From NCBI GenBank assembly GCA_034440575.1, contig JAOTOL010001309.1, positions 277,501-341,500 of the forward strand: a DNA stretch of 64,000 bases, in the 5' to 3' direction. Made by a program: the position numbers and the translations under genes. Shown here in pieces: positions 41,520 through 53,439 of this stretch. Below the pieces are notes generated by a model that was not told the origin of the DNA, searched no databases, and saw nothing but the letters and a program-made list of their open reading frames with translations. Positions within the stretch are counted from its first letter, which is position 1, and the number at the start of each line of letters is the position of its first letter. This DNA comes from Imbricaverruca yamaguchii (Eukaryota > Arthropoda > Thecostraca > Neoverrucidae).

Positions 41520-41760
41520 CACCACCACAGCACACACAGAGCCTCGGTCGGACAGCGCGGGCGGCAGTCGCGGCGGCGGCGCTGTCGCTCGCACTTCCTT
41601 TGGGAGACGGACGCGGTCGGCCGGCGCCTTTGAAACGCGGCGCGCCGGCTGCGGCGGACAGACCTGGGCGCTCAGGGTCCGCCCGCGACAGCGGCTGCGG
41701 CCGGGGAATGGCCGCCGCCACGTGCAAGACGTCACTCGACACAGACGGCGATTAGCACCA
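41520..41760. promoter_or_regulatory. CpG-rich island between minisatellites
   Basis: A strongly CpG-rich segment (GCGGCGGCGGCGCTGTCGCT and similar) with open frames on several strands, as expected from composition. A 44-bp duplication (AGCACCACGCCCACCGGCGG-type) follows at 41753-41850. It may be a promoter island or simply GC-rich repeat debris. Confidence 0.25.
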
Positions 41761-41951
41761 CGTCCACCGGCGGTCGCTTGACACAGCCTGTGGTGAGCAC
41801 CACGCCCACCGGCGGTCGCTTGACACAGCCTGTGGTGAGCAACACGTCCACCAAGTGAATCTGAGCATGGCGAGCAGGTGACCTGGTGAAGTGTTTTCAA
41901 TAGGGCCCTAAAACTGTTGCTGTTGGACATCGGACGTCAGGAGCGGGCGAA

Positions 41952-41978
41952 GCTATGGATGAAATCATCATCCATAGC
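41952..41978. repeat. Perfect hairpin (11-bp arms, 5-nt loop)
   Basis: GCTATGGATGA (41952-41962) pairs exactly with TCATCCATAGC (41968-41978) across AATCA. A further GCTATGGCTAGGAT follows at 42010-42023, so the motif is also duplicated directly. Confidence 0.8.
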
Positions 41979-42136
41979 CATGGCTAGGATGATGGACATC
42001 AGCAGGCGGAGCTATGGCTAGGATCGGAGCAAACCGCCGGCGGCCCTCGGACCGGTGGCACTAGTCTGATGGAAGCTGACGCGACCGATAGACTATCACG
42101 ATCATTGTTGGCTCAGCTTCCCACCACAAGCAACAA

Positions 42137-42833
42137 TGTTACTGTTGGGTCAATTGTGTCAATTCTAGGTCAATGTTGTCACTGCTGGGTCGATGTTGTT
42201 ACTGGTGGGTCGGTGGTTACACTGCTGGGTCCGTGGTGTCACTGCTGGGTCAGTGACGCCACTGCTGGGTCAGTGGTGCCACTGCTGGGTCGATGTTGTC
42301 ACTGCTGGGTCAGTGGTGCCACTACTGGGTCAGTGGTGTCACTGCTCGGTCAGTGGTGCCACTGCTGGGTCAGTGGTGCCACTGCTGGGTCAGTGTTGCC
42401 ACTGCTGTGTCAGTGGTGCCACTGCTGGGTCAGTGGTGCCACTGCTGTGTCAGTGGTGCCACTGCTGGGTCAGTGGTGCCACTGCTAGGTCAGTGGTGCC
42501 ACTGCTGGGTCAGTGGTGCCACTGCTGGGTCAGTGGTGCCACTGATGGGTCAGTGGTGCCACTGCTGGGTCAGTGGTGCCACTGCTGGGTCAGTGGTGTC
42601 ACTGCTGGGTCAGTGGTGTCACTGCTGGGTCAGTGGTGTCACTGCTGGATCAGTGGTGCCACTGCTAGGTCAGTGGTGCCACTGCTGGGTCAGTGGTGCC
42701 ACTGCTGGGTCAGTGGTGCCACTGCTGGGTCAGTGGTGCCACTGCTGGGTCAGTGGTGTCACTGCTGGGTCAGTGGTGCCACTGCTGGGTCAGTGGTGCC
42801 ACTGCTGGGTCAGTGGTGCCACTGCTGGGTCGG
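42137..42833. repeat. 20-bp minisatellite, ~35 copies
   Basis: CACTGCTGGGTCAGTGGTGC repeats every 20 bases with frequent single-base variants (GTC/GCC, GGGT/TGT/AGGT). The left end (42137-42300) is more diverged than the right. The 20-bp period with no plus-strand stop keeps all three frames open, giving mock proteins with a 20-residue period. Confidence 0.97.
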
Positions 42834-42925
42834 GTTAGTGTACTCACCGTCTGACGGAGCGGGGGACGACACTCCACCACGGGCAGCGGCGACACTGTAG
42901 GCTGGCTGGGCGGCGCCAGCAGCCC

Positions 42926-43901
42926 GGTCCCTGCCGACCCTGACCCTGTGGACAGCGCGGACATCAGCTGACGGCCAACCGTAGACGGTCCCTGCCGACC
43001 CTGACCCTGTGGACAGCGCGGACATCAGCTGACGGCCAACCGTAGACGGCCCCTGCCGACCCTGACCCTGTGGACAGCGCGGACATCAGCTGACGGCCAA
43101 CCGTAGACGGTCCCTGCCGACCCTGACCCTGTGGACAGCGCGGACATCAGCTGACGGCCAACCGTAGACGGCCCCTGCCGACCCTGACCATGTGGACAGC
43201 GCGGACATCAGCTGACGGCCAACCGTAGACGGTCCCTGCCGACCCTGACCCTGTGGACAGCGGGGACATCAGCTGACGGCCAACCGTAGACGGTCCCTGC
43301 CGACCCTGACCCTGTGGACAGCGCGGACATCAGCTGACGGCCAACCGTAGACGGTCCCTGCCGACCCTGACCCTGTGGACAGCGCGGACATCAGCTGACG
43401 GCCAACCGTAGACGGTCCCTGCCGACCCTGACCATGTGGACAGCGCGGACATCAGCTGACGGCCAACCGTAGACGGTCCCTGCCGACCCTGACCCTGTGG
43501 ACAGCGCGGACATCAGCTGACGGTTAGCCGTAGACGGTCCCTGCCGACCCTGACCATGTGGACAGCGCGGACATCAGCTGACGGCCAACCGTAGACGGTC
43601 CCTGCCGACCCTGACCCTGTGGACAGCGCGGACATCAGCTGACGGTTAGCCGTAGACGGTCCCTGCCGACCCTGACCCTGTGGACAGCGCGGACATCAGC
43701 TGACGGTTAGCCGTAGACGGTCCCTGCCGACCCTGACCATGTGGACAGCGCGGACATCAGCTGACGGCCAACCGTAGACGGTCCCTGCCGACCCTGACCC
43801 TGTGGACAGCGCGGACATCAGCTGACGGCCAACCGTAGACGGTCCCTGCCGACCCTGACCCTGTGGACAGCGCGGACATCAGCTGACGGTTAGCCGTGGA
43901 C
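42926..43901. repeat. 61-bp minisatellite, 16 copies
   Basis: GGTCCCTGCCGACCCTGACC, CTGTGGACAGCGCGGACATC and AGCTGACGGCCAACCGTAGAC make up the unit. Sixteen copies fit the span exactly. Variant positions (CCTGTGG/CATGTGG, GGCCAACC/GGTTAGCC, GGTCCC/GGCCCC) are distributed in patches: GGTTAGCC copies occur only in the right half (about 43522, 43644, 43705, 43888). The left edge is 90 bp from the 20-bp array. Confidence 0.97.
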
Positions 43902-46480
43902 GGCTCACGGTCTGTAAGGAGTCTCAGCGGGATAGAGTGTCACGTTAGATACCGCAGGACAATACAGGGGAAATGAAAGGAACACAAGAGATTGAGCGAT
44001 GGAGGATAATGAGTGGGAGGTAAATATTGGATGTAAATGTACCCCGAGATATCGTTCCTTCAGTGCACAAAGAAGTATTCGGTAAAGACACTCCATAATT
44101 TTACACTGCATGTTTTCAACATCGATGATCTGATTTGTATGCTTGGATGAATTTTGACTTCTCCAATACTTCGGTCATTTTAGGTGTAGTGTCACTCCCC
44201 CCACTCGATGCTTGCAAGTTTCACGAGGGGTCTTTGAAGTCAGTTTTCGGAAAGTTTGGAAGCTTTCGAGCGGGTACAGTCTGCTGTGTCAAGCGTATCT
44301 TAACTGTGGCTGGTCATTAGGAGCATACGCTGTGCCGCTTCACAGCAATTATTGGCAGGGAACACTAAGCCCATGCCGCTTCAAAGTCCGGCTTTTCGTG
44401 AGATTCTACTGAGATGGCTAGTGTTCAAAGACTCAAAGGTCAGTATTTAATGAATTCGCGTTTGCCGTCGTCACGCGGCCATTTACCCTGCACCACGAAG
44501 TGAAAGGCATGGGTCTATGCTGTTCCTGCCTTGCATGCCTTAGCCAGACATACAACATTAGCAATGAACAACCGAACCGGCTTCAATGCCATACTTTTGA
44601 GAACTGTTTTCGGAACAATGATCAACTCATTTGCACGAACCGGGATCCTTCACCAGATCGGATGACATGGGTACATCAGTGGCCTTTGTATGTGTGTGCA
44701 TTGAACCACTTCCTATGCTTTTGTACCCTGCTCGGTTGTGTCTCCTGGTAAACAACAAGTGCTGTCGCCAGTGTACTGCATTACACCACTACAGTGGTGT
44801 AGTACTTTTATCCCATGCACCAACATCATGCACTGGGAAAATGTCAATGCATTGCACTGATCAATGAACTGAATCATGATGGAAATAGAACAAACAACTA
44901 ACAACAGGACGTGGTACGAGAATTCACACGTATGGAGAGAGGCATCGAATTGGCTCCTGTGCCATACTATGGGTAGAATACAGTTAACATTCAATGAAAT
45001 AACTAATGCTATTTTTGCATGCAATAATGCAACAATGAACGTGGGATGACCGATATATGTCGTATTACATGCAAGGCATCAATGCTACTTGATAATATGT
45101 ATCGCTTGAATAGATGTGTACCGCGTGGTAAATCATGCGTATATCTTGCGCGAAAATAGGCCATCAAAGTAGGCATTCAGTTCGTAATCCTGCAGGCTGC
45201 TATAATTGTTACCTGACTGTCTACTTCGAGCTTCTATTTGCCATTCAGAAGGGTGTCACACCGAAACGTAGTGTACTTATAAAGCAACATTCGAAGTTGA
45301 AATGCAACACTATATGAAACGGTCATTATACACCCATCCAAATTGTCCCATTCCTCGACAATATTACAATAGCATGACGATGGATCGATGGACCATCACT
45401 GAAGCACGGTACGGTTTTTGAAATATGGAGACCGACACCGCTGGAAACGTCGATCATTGTTCTAAACTGCCAAAGTGTAGTGAGAGCTGTTAAATACTAT
45501 GAGGGGATTCTACAGAAAGGCAAGGAGACGTTGCAAAATGCTGTACCGAACCGATAAATGTCATGCTGCTTCATGACATTATGAGCATTTTTCAATCACA
45601 AATCCTTCAAAACATTAGGAACAATTTGTTCATGAATACAGTGTTATCACATATTTTTCGACACGCGGTTATTCGCTTCCAGTACAAATTCACGCCGTTC
45701 GTATTACCTTGATGCGTTACTGAACGGTGCTGGGAAAGTACTTTTGATGTCGAATTCTACATATTAGAGAAGACAAAAAAACACTGGACGAGACCAAAGG
45801 TCGAATGCAGTAAAAGCATGACCGCGCTTTTTGTGAACTCGAAACAAACATTCCTTTCCCGGCACCGTTTAGTAATACATTCTAACGCAGTAACAGACAT
45901 CAGGCGAATGAATTCGTGACCTTTACTAGGTCAGCATAGGTCAGATAGTTATCGGTCTGCATCAATTACCTAACTATGTATACTATATCTGAATATTGTA
46001 TTATACATAATTCAGCCAGATAAAGTCCACATGCTAGCATGGTGAAGTGCAGGTGTCCATGACCTACCCAGACCACCATCGGTCAAGCATGCATGCTACA
46101 TTTTAATGTCATATTTCATAAATTTCGCACTTGAGGGCCAAACTTAGTACTAATTACAATGTACGCTTATAAATTATTTTCTTGGTCGGACACAGGCGAG
46201 AATTTGCAACCTCTGCAAAACCCTGGAATCTTTTCAATTGACCCAGCTGTGATCGCCATCCCCAAAGGCAAGCATTTGCTTGCACTAATGGGACTAGCAA
46301 GATTATGAATCGCCTATAGCCGACAAAAAATCAAACCCACCGGTCGAAGGTTTATCGAGATAAATTGGCGAGGTGCTGTTGTCGGAAAATTATTGATCTC
46401 ATGATGTAATCTGACCTGTGGAGATTCCCATGAACTCCAATGTCATAAGTAGTATACCATGAACGCGCATGGTACAGGAC
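43902..46480. other. Unassigned single-copy sequence
   Basis: No gene or element supported. A small inverted repeat TACACCACT-AC-AGTGGTGTA lies near 44792-44811. The frame 44500-44751 is Cys-rich but matches no family I recognise. Confidence 0.5.
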
Positions 46481-46487
46481 AGAAGTC

Positions 46488-46703
46488 TCAGTTCGCTCGA
46501 TCCATCAACTGATTGCTAGGATAGATGGGGCGCTTAGTCATGATCTCAGTCGATGCCATGCTATATATAACCTCTTCGGAGTTGTACGGGTCGTAGGCGG
46601 TTGGCGGTGGTTCATCTTCATCAGGAGATGAAGGACGGAGTAAAGCTTTTCTTTTAAAGACCGCATAATGGGTTCTAAGGAATGTGGATGGAGAATAACT
46701 CGG
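46488..46703 (-). other. Candidate terminal exon of an unknown host gene
   Basis: On the minus strand, a pyrimidine-rich stretch ending CCACATTCCTTAG could be a splice acceptor. The frame that follows runs to a TGA at 46488-46490 and reads like a genuine disordered C-terminus: Ser/Pro and acidic (RPSSPDEDEPPPTAYDPYNS), then EEVIYSMASTEIMTKRPIYPS and LMDRAN. The composition differs clearly from nearby chance frames. No AATAAA was seen within about 300 bp downstream, and no upstream exon was identified. The protein family is not recognised. Confidence 0.33.
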
Positions 46704-47154
46704 GCTTTTTCCGTCGGTCACTGCATTAACCGAGAAGGCTATGATTTTTCCTGACTACGGCTGATATCCAGTGAAACCTGCGTTATCCTGTGTGGATTGT
46801 ATTATCGGACAATACCTGTATTGTTCCAAACGACTGGTCGATCGTTTAGATCAATCATGCCGACGCACCGCGCTTAAATATGCAGCCTCGCTGGCCAACT
46901 GAGTCTACTCAGTCCTGGGCCGAGATACAACCCTGCTTATCCATCTAAGCAACGTTTGCAATTTGATATCTGATGTCAATTATAAGAGAAGTTATAAGTT
47001 TAAGTTATAAGCTACGATTTATAAGCTATGAGATATAAGCCATAAACAAGTGCGCGGGAACCGGGGCCGTCGGCCGTCGGAGGGGCTAGCCCTGCTCCCC
47101 CTCAATGTTGTACGAGAACGAGACTACCAGTCTACTAGCCTATGAGAACACGAG

Positions 47155-47358
47155 AGGGCGAAAGAGCGAAAAAGCGAAAGAGCGAGAGAGAGAAAGAGAG
47201 AGAGAGAGATAGATAGAGAGAGGGAGATCGATAGAGAGCGAGAGAGATCGATAGAGAGCGAGAGCGAGAGCGAGAGCGAGAGCGAGAGCGAGAACGAGAG
47301 CGAGAGAGAGAGAGCGAGAGAGAGGGAGGGAGAAAGGAGAGCGAAGAGAGATGAGAGA
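47155..47358. repeat. GA-rich microsatellite with (GAGAGC)n core
   Basis: Purine-rich GAGAGA, GATCGATAGAGAGC and (GAGAGC)n phrases fill the span. Ser/Leu/Arg frames on the minus strand are artefacts. Confidence 0.95.
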
Positions 47359-48370
47359 ACGAGGATGCTGCAAAGTACGCACATAAGTACATATTGATGA
47401 AACACTGGTATTGCAGCCACACTATCTACCTCGTTTACATGGTTAGTCGGAAACGAAATGTTCCGTTCCGGTCGATTCGCAAAAGTTCTGATCGTGCGGT
47501 CTGTTTACAAGAGCAAGGCAGCCACCTGATCCGGTGTTTGCGACCCAGGGGTGATCACGATGTGGTGAAAAGTTCAGAGTATTGAACGTATTTGTTACGC
47601 TTCCGACACCCCTACTCTGAACAACGACGCATACAGGCACAAGATACCACCTTGCCCTTGGTATTGCCCTTGGTACAGCCTATGGATTAGTGACCCACCT
47701 AGTTAGCCGTGGAGGGAGATAGGTGATCAGCGTTTTGGTGAATTTGAACGATTTGGGCGACAGAACGAGGATGATTGAGAACTAACTGACGTGGAAATAG
47801 ACATTGAAACAGGGTTACGCGTGGCCGAGCCAAAATTCACAGTTCACAACCGTGAACCACGTTTAGTGTCTATATTATTATCCATTTCGACAACATGTTG
47901 CCCGTACATTATTTCGTTATGTCTGTTTTTTGCCCATTACTTCCACCAATGGTCGTACGTTGAGAAAAGCCCCGTTCTACTGCTGACAGATATAAAACGT
48001 TTGGTGTTAACACCAAGAGAAAAACATTCAGCCGCAATTTATCCGGCCGGGAGAAAACAAACGAACGTGAAGTTCAATGAAAAGAAAACATTGCTGGTCG
48101 TGTCTGGCTCTAAATATACTTGTGTTGCTTGGTCGCCCCCATTTGTCTTCGTTGATGACCAAGCCTTTATTCTATTTTTGCGCTCCAAGGCAGATATATA
48201 TATATATATATATATATATGCCATTGAGTAAGCGCGTCATTTCCATATTTGGAATGCTTACCAGGACAAACTTTCCCTCCACAGGGTATTGGGGGAGGGG
48301 CAGCTAAATGGTGCATAAACTAATATTATTTATTAGCAAAGGAAATAAGTTGACGTGAAACCCAGGATAC
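47359..48370. other. Unassigned sequence with a small (TA)n tract
   Basis: A (TA)n run of about 26 bases lies at 48194-48219. The 146-codon frame at 47791-48231 runs into it and has no recognisable domain. Confidence 0.5.
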
Positions 48371-48558
48371 CTAACCAAGCCATTCGGGGACGACTATTCT
48401 AGGGGTAAGTTGCCCGTCTCACGGTCGAAAGATAGTGGGTTCAAGTCTCACCTGTCGCTACTCTTCGGCCGCGATCAATCGGCGTGGGAGATTGGCGATG
48501 CTACATGACTCAACGGTCGACGTGTCGTAAAACCAACAACCACTAACTAAGCCGTTCG
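48371..48558 (+). mobile_element. tRNA-derived SINE (SINE-A copy 2) with diverged duplication
   Basis: CTAACCAAGCCATTCG (48371-48386) and CTAACTAAGCCGTTCG (48543-48558) match at 14 of 16 positions. The element between has GGGGTAAGTTGCCCGTCTCAC, a B box GGTTCAAGTCTC (48438-48449), the family body (AATCGGCGTGGGAGATTGGC) and the tail GTCGTAAAACCAACAACCAC. Mutated duplications imply an older insertion than SINE-B. Confidence 0.88.
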
Positions 48559-48630
48559 TTGCGGCCAACGGGCGCCATGCGTGAATGCTCGTCGTCAGCA
48601 GCCACTTCAATTAAACGATTCATCGCTCCC

Positions 48631-48650
48631 TGGGGGGGGGGGGGGGGAGA
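48631..48650. repeat. Long G-run
   Basis: An uninterrupted run of G of about 17 bases on the plus strand, with G-quadruplex potential and likely length polymorphism. Confidence 0.8.
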
Positions 48651-49527
48651 CTTCACTCCAATGATGCAAGGTGCCGCCGTGAATGTGCCGCTGAAGTTCG
48701 ATTCAACAGAAAATAACCTCTCATTAGGCAAAAGCAAATTCATTGGGTAAGTGCGGAGTGCACCCGTCAATCCTATGGGTGCAGCGACATACTGCTCATA
48801 TTTAGTGGGTATTATTTTACCATTCTTCTGTGGCCAGTGTGTCTTAGAAATTCAGAAGCGGAAATTGTGGGTAGCATTGCAAATGGCAAGAACTCAACTC
48901 CAGTACCTTGTGTAGTATAAGTGTGACATGGATCGTCGCGAAATGAAGATTAGGATGGTTCTTGAAAGTGTTTAGCATTGCTAAATCATATACGTTTGCG
49001 CACTTGCACATTTCCAAACGATAAGTTGAAAATTGGCAGTGGAGCGATCAATTAATAGTCAACTAGATCGCTGCTATTCCAGGGAAAGATATCACTACCA
49101 TGTGTTGCAGAAAATAGAGCCAACGTATTCTAAACATGATCCGAAGCCTACGAAACTCAGACGGGATGTGTACTAAGATGGTATCAGTAAAATACTAATC
49201 CATCAGCACGAGTATTTTTTCAAGGATATGACACGGGTTGTAAAAAAAGTACATCGCTAAGCGAAAAAGTTGGGAAATAGTTGAAACCTCAGTGGCGAAC
49301 CCAAGAGAGGTCTTAAAGCCGATGACCACTTCGCTATAGATAAACTTTAGTGTCCCATAAAAAAACATCCAGTAGCTGAAAAAAAGTGGTCGGGCCCTTT
49401 CTCTATCCCAATTCTCTACCTCACAAAATCCATCACCTGCACCGCCCGCCGCGGTACGTTAAATTCAACTCGACCGAGACGAAGCGAAAAGCGCAAATCG
49501 TGAACAGGGTTTCAAAGAGGGGGCGAG

Positions 49528-49685
49528 TATCCGATGGGTATGTTATCCACCTCACAACGAAAATATTGTGGGGTCGAGTCTCATTTGCCGCTACCCTGCG
49601 CCCGCAACCAATCGGCGTGAAACATCGGCAAAGCTATGCGACCCATGTGTTGACGTGTCGTAACACCAATAACCACCGGGTATCC
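49528..49685 (+). mobile_element. tRNA-derived SINE (SINE-A copy 3), most diverged
   Basis: The B box GGGTCGAGTCTC lies at 49571-49582. The body has AATCGGCGTGAAACATCGGC and the tail GACGTGTCGTAACACCAATA with ACCACC. A short GTATCC occurs at both edges (49527-49532 and 49680-49685) as a possible remnant of the target duplication. It has more substitutions than copies 1 and 2. Confidence 0.8.
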
Positions 49686-50780
49686 ATCAGCTTATCCTAG
49701 CCACAATTAACAGAATGGTGCAGCTGCACTTGCTGAGCCGTGGTGAATAAAGAATGCGCCGAATTGTGCATCAAAACTGTCATAGCGAACACTGTGCGAG
49801 GCTGGATCGCCAATGACGCATTTGGCGGTGCACAGTGCCAACGTCCAGACGTGGTTGTGGAGCGACAGCTTGGCCGTAATTCGAGTCTCAGCTGGCTTCC
49901 CGCCCAGAGCCGGACGGCTTCTCGCGCTGAGTTCGTAAACACGACGATCTCATTTGTTCTGCGCTTGTGTGGCGAACACATATTTGAGCGACGTGCTGAG
50001 AACAGCGCTGGACTTCCTGACTCAGAGCGGCTCCGAACAGCAGGGCGGCTCTGAAGAACTGCCGATCACACTGCGCCGACAGGACCAAGCTGCCAGACGA
50101 GATGTTCAGACTGAGCCAAATCGACGTGCTCAAGGTGGAACGTGACAGTGCGAGGCAATGGAGCAGGTCGTTGTCAGCGTACCAGCTTGATGGTGTGCTG
50201 AAGTGGGCACACCACGGTGTGAAAAAATATCACAACGATTGCATTTGCATTTAATTCTGATTGCATTGAAATATGATGTCTGTGAACTGTGGCGGAAATG
50301 TGTGTTCCTTTCTATGCAGAGTTGCACCTTGCTTTTACAGTGCTGGGTTCTCCATGCTACAAATGTGCCCTCAATGCCTATATTCATGTGTGCAACAAGG
50401 GAGAATAGTTTCACGTACGTGCTGAACTATCTGCGAAATTTGCAAATGAAATGAGCGAGTGAGCGAAATGGACCAATGAGCGTGAGCGAGAACATTGTCT
50501 CTGCACGGAAATAACCAAGGAATAGCTTCGTCATCACCCACGGACCTAGCGAAGATGTTTCAGCAATCGAAGTGCTGCTGACTGTCTCGGACAAGTTCCA
50601 AAGCATTGCTCCCCCACAAACAACTTCCATGTTTGCACCCGACTACGATGTACGCTGCATGCATGTTGGACATACAGGGTACATGCCCTTATCACATATC
50701 GTTCATGCGTGGTAAATGCTAGTGAATAAATACACGTAATGGAGCGCCATTGTTGCCAAAATGCCGGCGCCCGACCGTCA
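49686..50780. other. Unassigned sequence
   Basis: Overlapping short frames occur in all directions; no feature is supported. Confidence 0.5.
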
Positions 50781-50782
50781 CC

Positions 50783-51283
50783 AGACTCCGTGGCTGGTGC
50801 CAAAGCCGTCCAACCGGCACCGAGATCCGTCGCTGGTGTCACCATCGTCAGACTAACACCAGACTCAGTAGCTGGTGCCAACGCTGTCCGATCAATACCG
50901 GACTCAGTAGCTGGTGCCAACGCTGTCCGACTGACACCGGACTCAGTAGCTGGTGCCAACGCTGTCCGACTGACACCGAACTCAGTAGCTGGCGCCAACG
51001 CTATCCGACCAACACCGGACTCAGTAGCTGGTGCTAACGCTGTCCGACCGACACCGAGATCTGTAACTGGTGCCAACGCTGTCTGACCGACACCGGACTC
51101 AGTAGCTCGTATCAACACCGTCCGACCGACACTGGACTCAGTAGCTGGTGTCGACACCGTCCGACCGACACCGGACCCAGTAGCTGGTGTCAACACCGTC
51201 CGACCGACACCGGACTCAGTAGTTGGTGCTAACGCCGTCCGACCGACACCGGACCCAGTAGCTGGTGCCAACGATGTCCGGCC
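50783..51283. repeat. 39-bp minisatellite, ~13 copies
   Basis: CAGTAGCTGGTGCCAACGCT followed by GTCCGACCGACACCGGACT repeats about thirteen times. Because 39 is divisible by 3, each strand keeps one frame open, and the minus strand gives a 241-codon frame with a 13-residue period (APATESGVGRTAL). Sub-variants (GGTGTCAACACC, GAGATCTGTAACTGG) are clustered. I treat it as non-coding because no start, splice or domain context supports a repeat protein. Confidence 0.92.
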
Positions 51284-51289
51284 TGTGAA

Positions 51290-53130
51290 GTTAATGAAAT
51301 CGCTGGTGGAGCATGCCGTAGCCTAGCGTAATGGCGCCACCGGACATAATGGCGCCGCCGAGTGGTAGCAGTCGGTGCCGGGCCCGTTTGTATTCCGGGC
51401 CGGTAATGGGCCCCGGCTGTCTCCCGGCTCGCTTTCTCGGCCTGCTGGAAATGGCGACATTGAGCGAACGAGCACCGCCGATGGTGCCACCTCGCCAGTT
51501 CTCGCAGTCTGGCGAGTCTGCACTTAGTCTTAGGGACGGTCATGGTTCGCATAGAAACACGTCAATGCATTCTTTCAGCTCGATTTACGCTGTAAGGTCC
51601 CCGTCTGCTAGTCCTCTCCCATAGGTATTTGTTATCTTATTCTCTTCTCTTGTTGTGATGCCAAGGCGAGAAAAAAAATCGATACACGAATGAACACAGC
51701 ATTGAACCATTTCTCACAGCGAGCGAACGTTGATAATATATCGAAATATGTGTTCTAAGCGGTAACAATTCACCACAATAAAATGTTATATGCTTCATAG
51801 AAATGGACAAATCAAGGAAGGGCCTTTTGACCTGAAAATACACAACGGTAGGCACTAAGCTTGTGAAGCGAAACAAAACTGCTAATGTACACCACGTCTA
51901 CTTGACTGGCAATTCTCATTCCTGCAAACGGTCACAATAGTGGTCTTTCTTAATTACGTGATGGCGGAGAGAGCAGAGGACGCAGCCTCCCAACATCAAC
52001 ATCGAAACCCTGTAAGAGAGCTCCCAAAAGCTTCAGGCCATTCATGACCCCTCTCATGGGTGAAAGAATGCTGGAAAACTGTTGTTGCACATTGTGAGGT
52101 TGGTAATCCTGAGATAGAAAATTTGCATTGCAAATCAGCCTAAGCAACACATTTCGGACAGATGTTGAAATTGCAGCTAGAAGAGTAGGTATTGCAGCTG
52201 CAGTATCTGTAAAACCACATAACCCACCCACAGGCTTTCCTATGAAATCTCATGACTTATTGAAAACTTTTTTTTATTGCATCATTTCATCTGCGCTGTC
52301 CTAGATTTATTCATTTATTCAGAGATAGCCATGGATCACGGCTCCAAAGAAAAACAGTGATGGACTGGAATGTAAGATTTGCGGTGGAGTACGCTTACCG
52401 GTAGGAGCGTACTACACCTCATTCGGGGACCACATGCATTCTTCGTCTGATTATTTGTGGTCAAGGGCGCGCCGACTACGAGATAATTTAGCACCCATGT
52501 GCACATCAACGTCTTCATTATGCTTCCTAAATATTTCCTTCCACTGCTCTTAATTCGCATAGTTAAGAACGTGTCTAGTTCGACATAGCTTGTAGGTTTC
52601 CAAATAAAACGGTGACTAGCCATGCATATGTTCCTGTCACATGAATAAGCGATGGAAATGAAGCATGAGTGCAGCCAATACACATCTGTCACATGGATGA
52701 ACATGACGAAAAACTTCCAACGTTTCTTTTCCATGTCGTTAAGCTATGACGTATTTGACCAGGCGCACGGCTGCTCCGGGGTGGAGGAAGGGTATTAACA
52801 AATTAATATAGAAGTGCGCCCTAGCAAGAACGCGGAATACAACAAATATGTTTAATCGGAAGTTTTCCTTACATTACATTAAACCATTGTGAATCGTCAC
52901 ATATTATTTGTGCGCGTGGTCTTTGGGGGAGGGGACCTTGCAGTTTAGCTTGTTCATTGCAAGCAAACACATTCATGGCTGCTATAGCGAATATCTGACA
53001 GTGCGCCTGCTACCTATCGTGTGATGGTGCTATGTCTGTACAGCCAGTCATTCCTTACTTGAAGCGGGCAGTGAACCACGTGACCTTCCGACGCGATATT
53101 GCACGAAAATAGACCACCGACTTGCCCCAT
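51290..53130. other. Unassigned sequence
   Basis: Minus-strand frames at 51950-52231 (93 codons) and 52336-52734 (132 codons) are open but match no family I recognise. No element termini are visible. Confidence 0.5.
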
Positions 53131-53132
53131 TG

Positions 53133-53341
53133 CAGGGATGAAGTGGTTTGTTTGTTTATTTGGTGATTCATACGATGCACTTTATGCACATTCACGGCTA
53201 ATGGCACCGCCCACACTGCTTCGCCGGTGGGCTGCGGGATTGGGAAATGTCCGGAGCGGTGCGAGTGTCGAACCCGGGACCTTTGGCACCCAGATCCCAA
53301 CATTAACCACTCTGCCACCCCCGCCCCAGGGATGAAGTGGT
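53133..53341 (-). mobile_element. tRNA-derived SINE (SINE-C copy 1) with 15-bp duplication
   Basis: CAGGGATGAAGTGGT occurs exactly at 53133-53147 and 53327-53341. On the minus strand the element starts GGCGGGGGTGGCAGAGTGGT with TAATG (Leu/Ser-type A box). It has a B box GGTTCGACACTC (complement of 53263-53274), a body containing CCCACCGGCGAAGCAGTGTG and a tail AATAAACAAACAAACCA. Perfect duplications suggest a fairly recent insertion. Confidence 0.92.
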
Positions 53342-53439
53342 CGATCCTGCGTCAAAGGGAAATATAACATGCTAAAGGCACCGACAGCAGGAGTGAGAGT
53401 TAATATCAGGTTGCCAAATGAGCCCATCGTATCCTCGCT

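Noticed and set aside
42193..42900. 235-codon frame with a 20-residue period (VSGATAGSVVPLLGQWCHCW)
   Set aside because: Explained by the 20-bp minisatellite; the same peptide repeat appears in other frames.
44500..44751. Cys-rich small secreted protein
   Set aside because: Cysteines are numerous but there is no signal peptide followed by a regular spacing pattern, and the frame is short.
50546..51271. 241-codon minus-strand frame with a 13-residue period
   Set aside because: The 39-bp repeat is divisible by 3 and so keeps a frame open. No non-repetitive domain or signal supports a real repeat protein.
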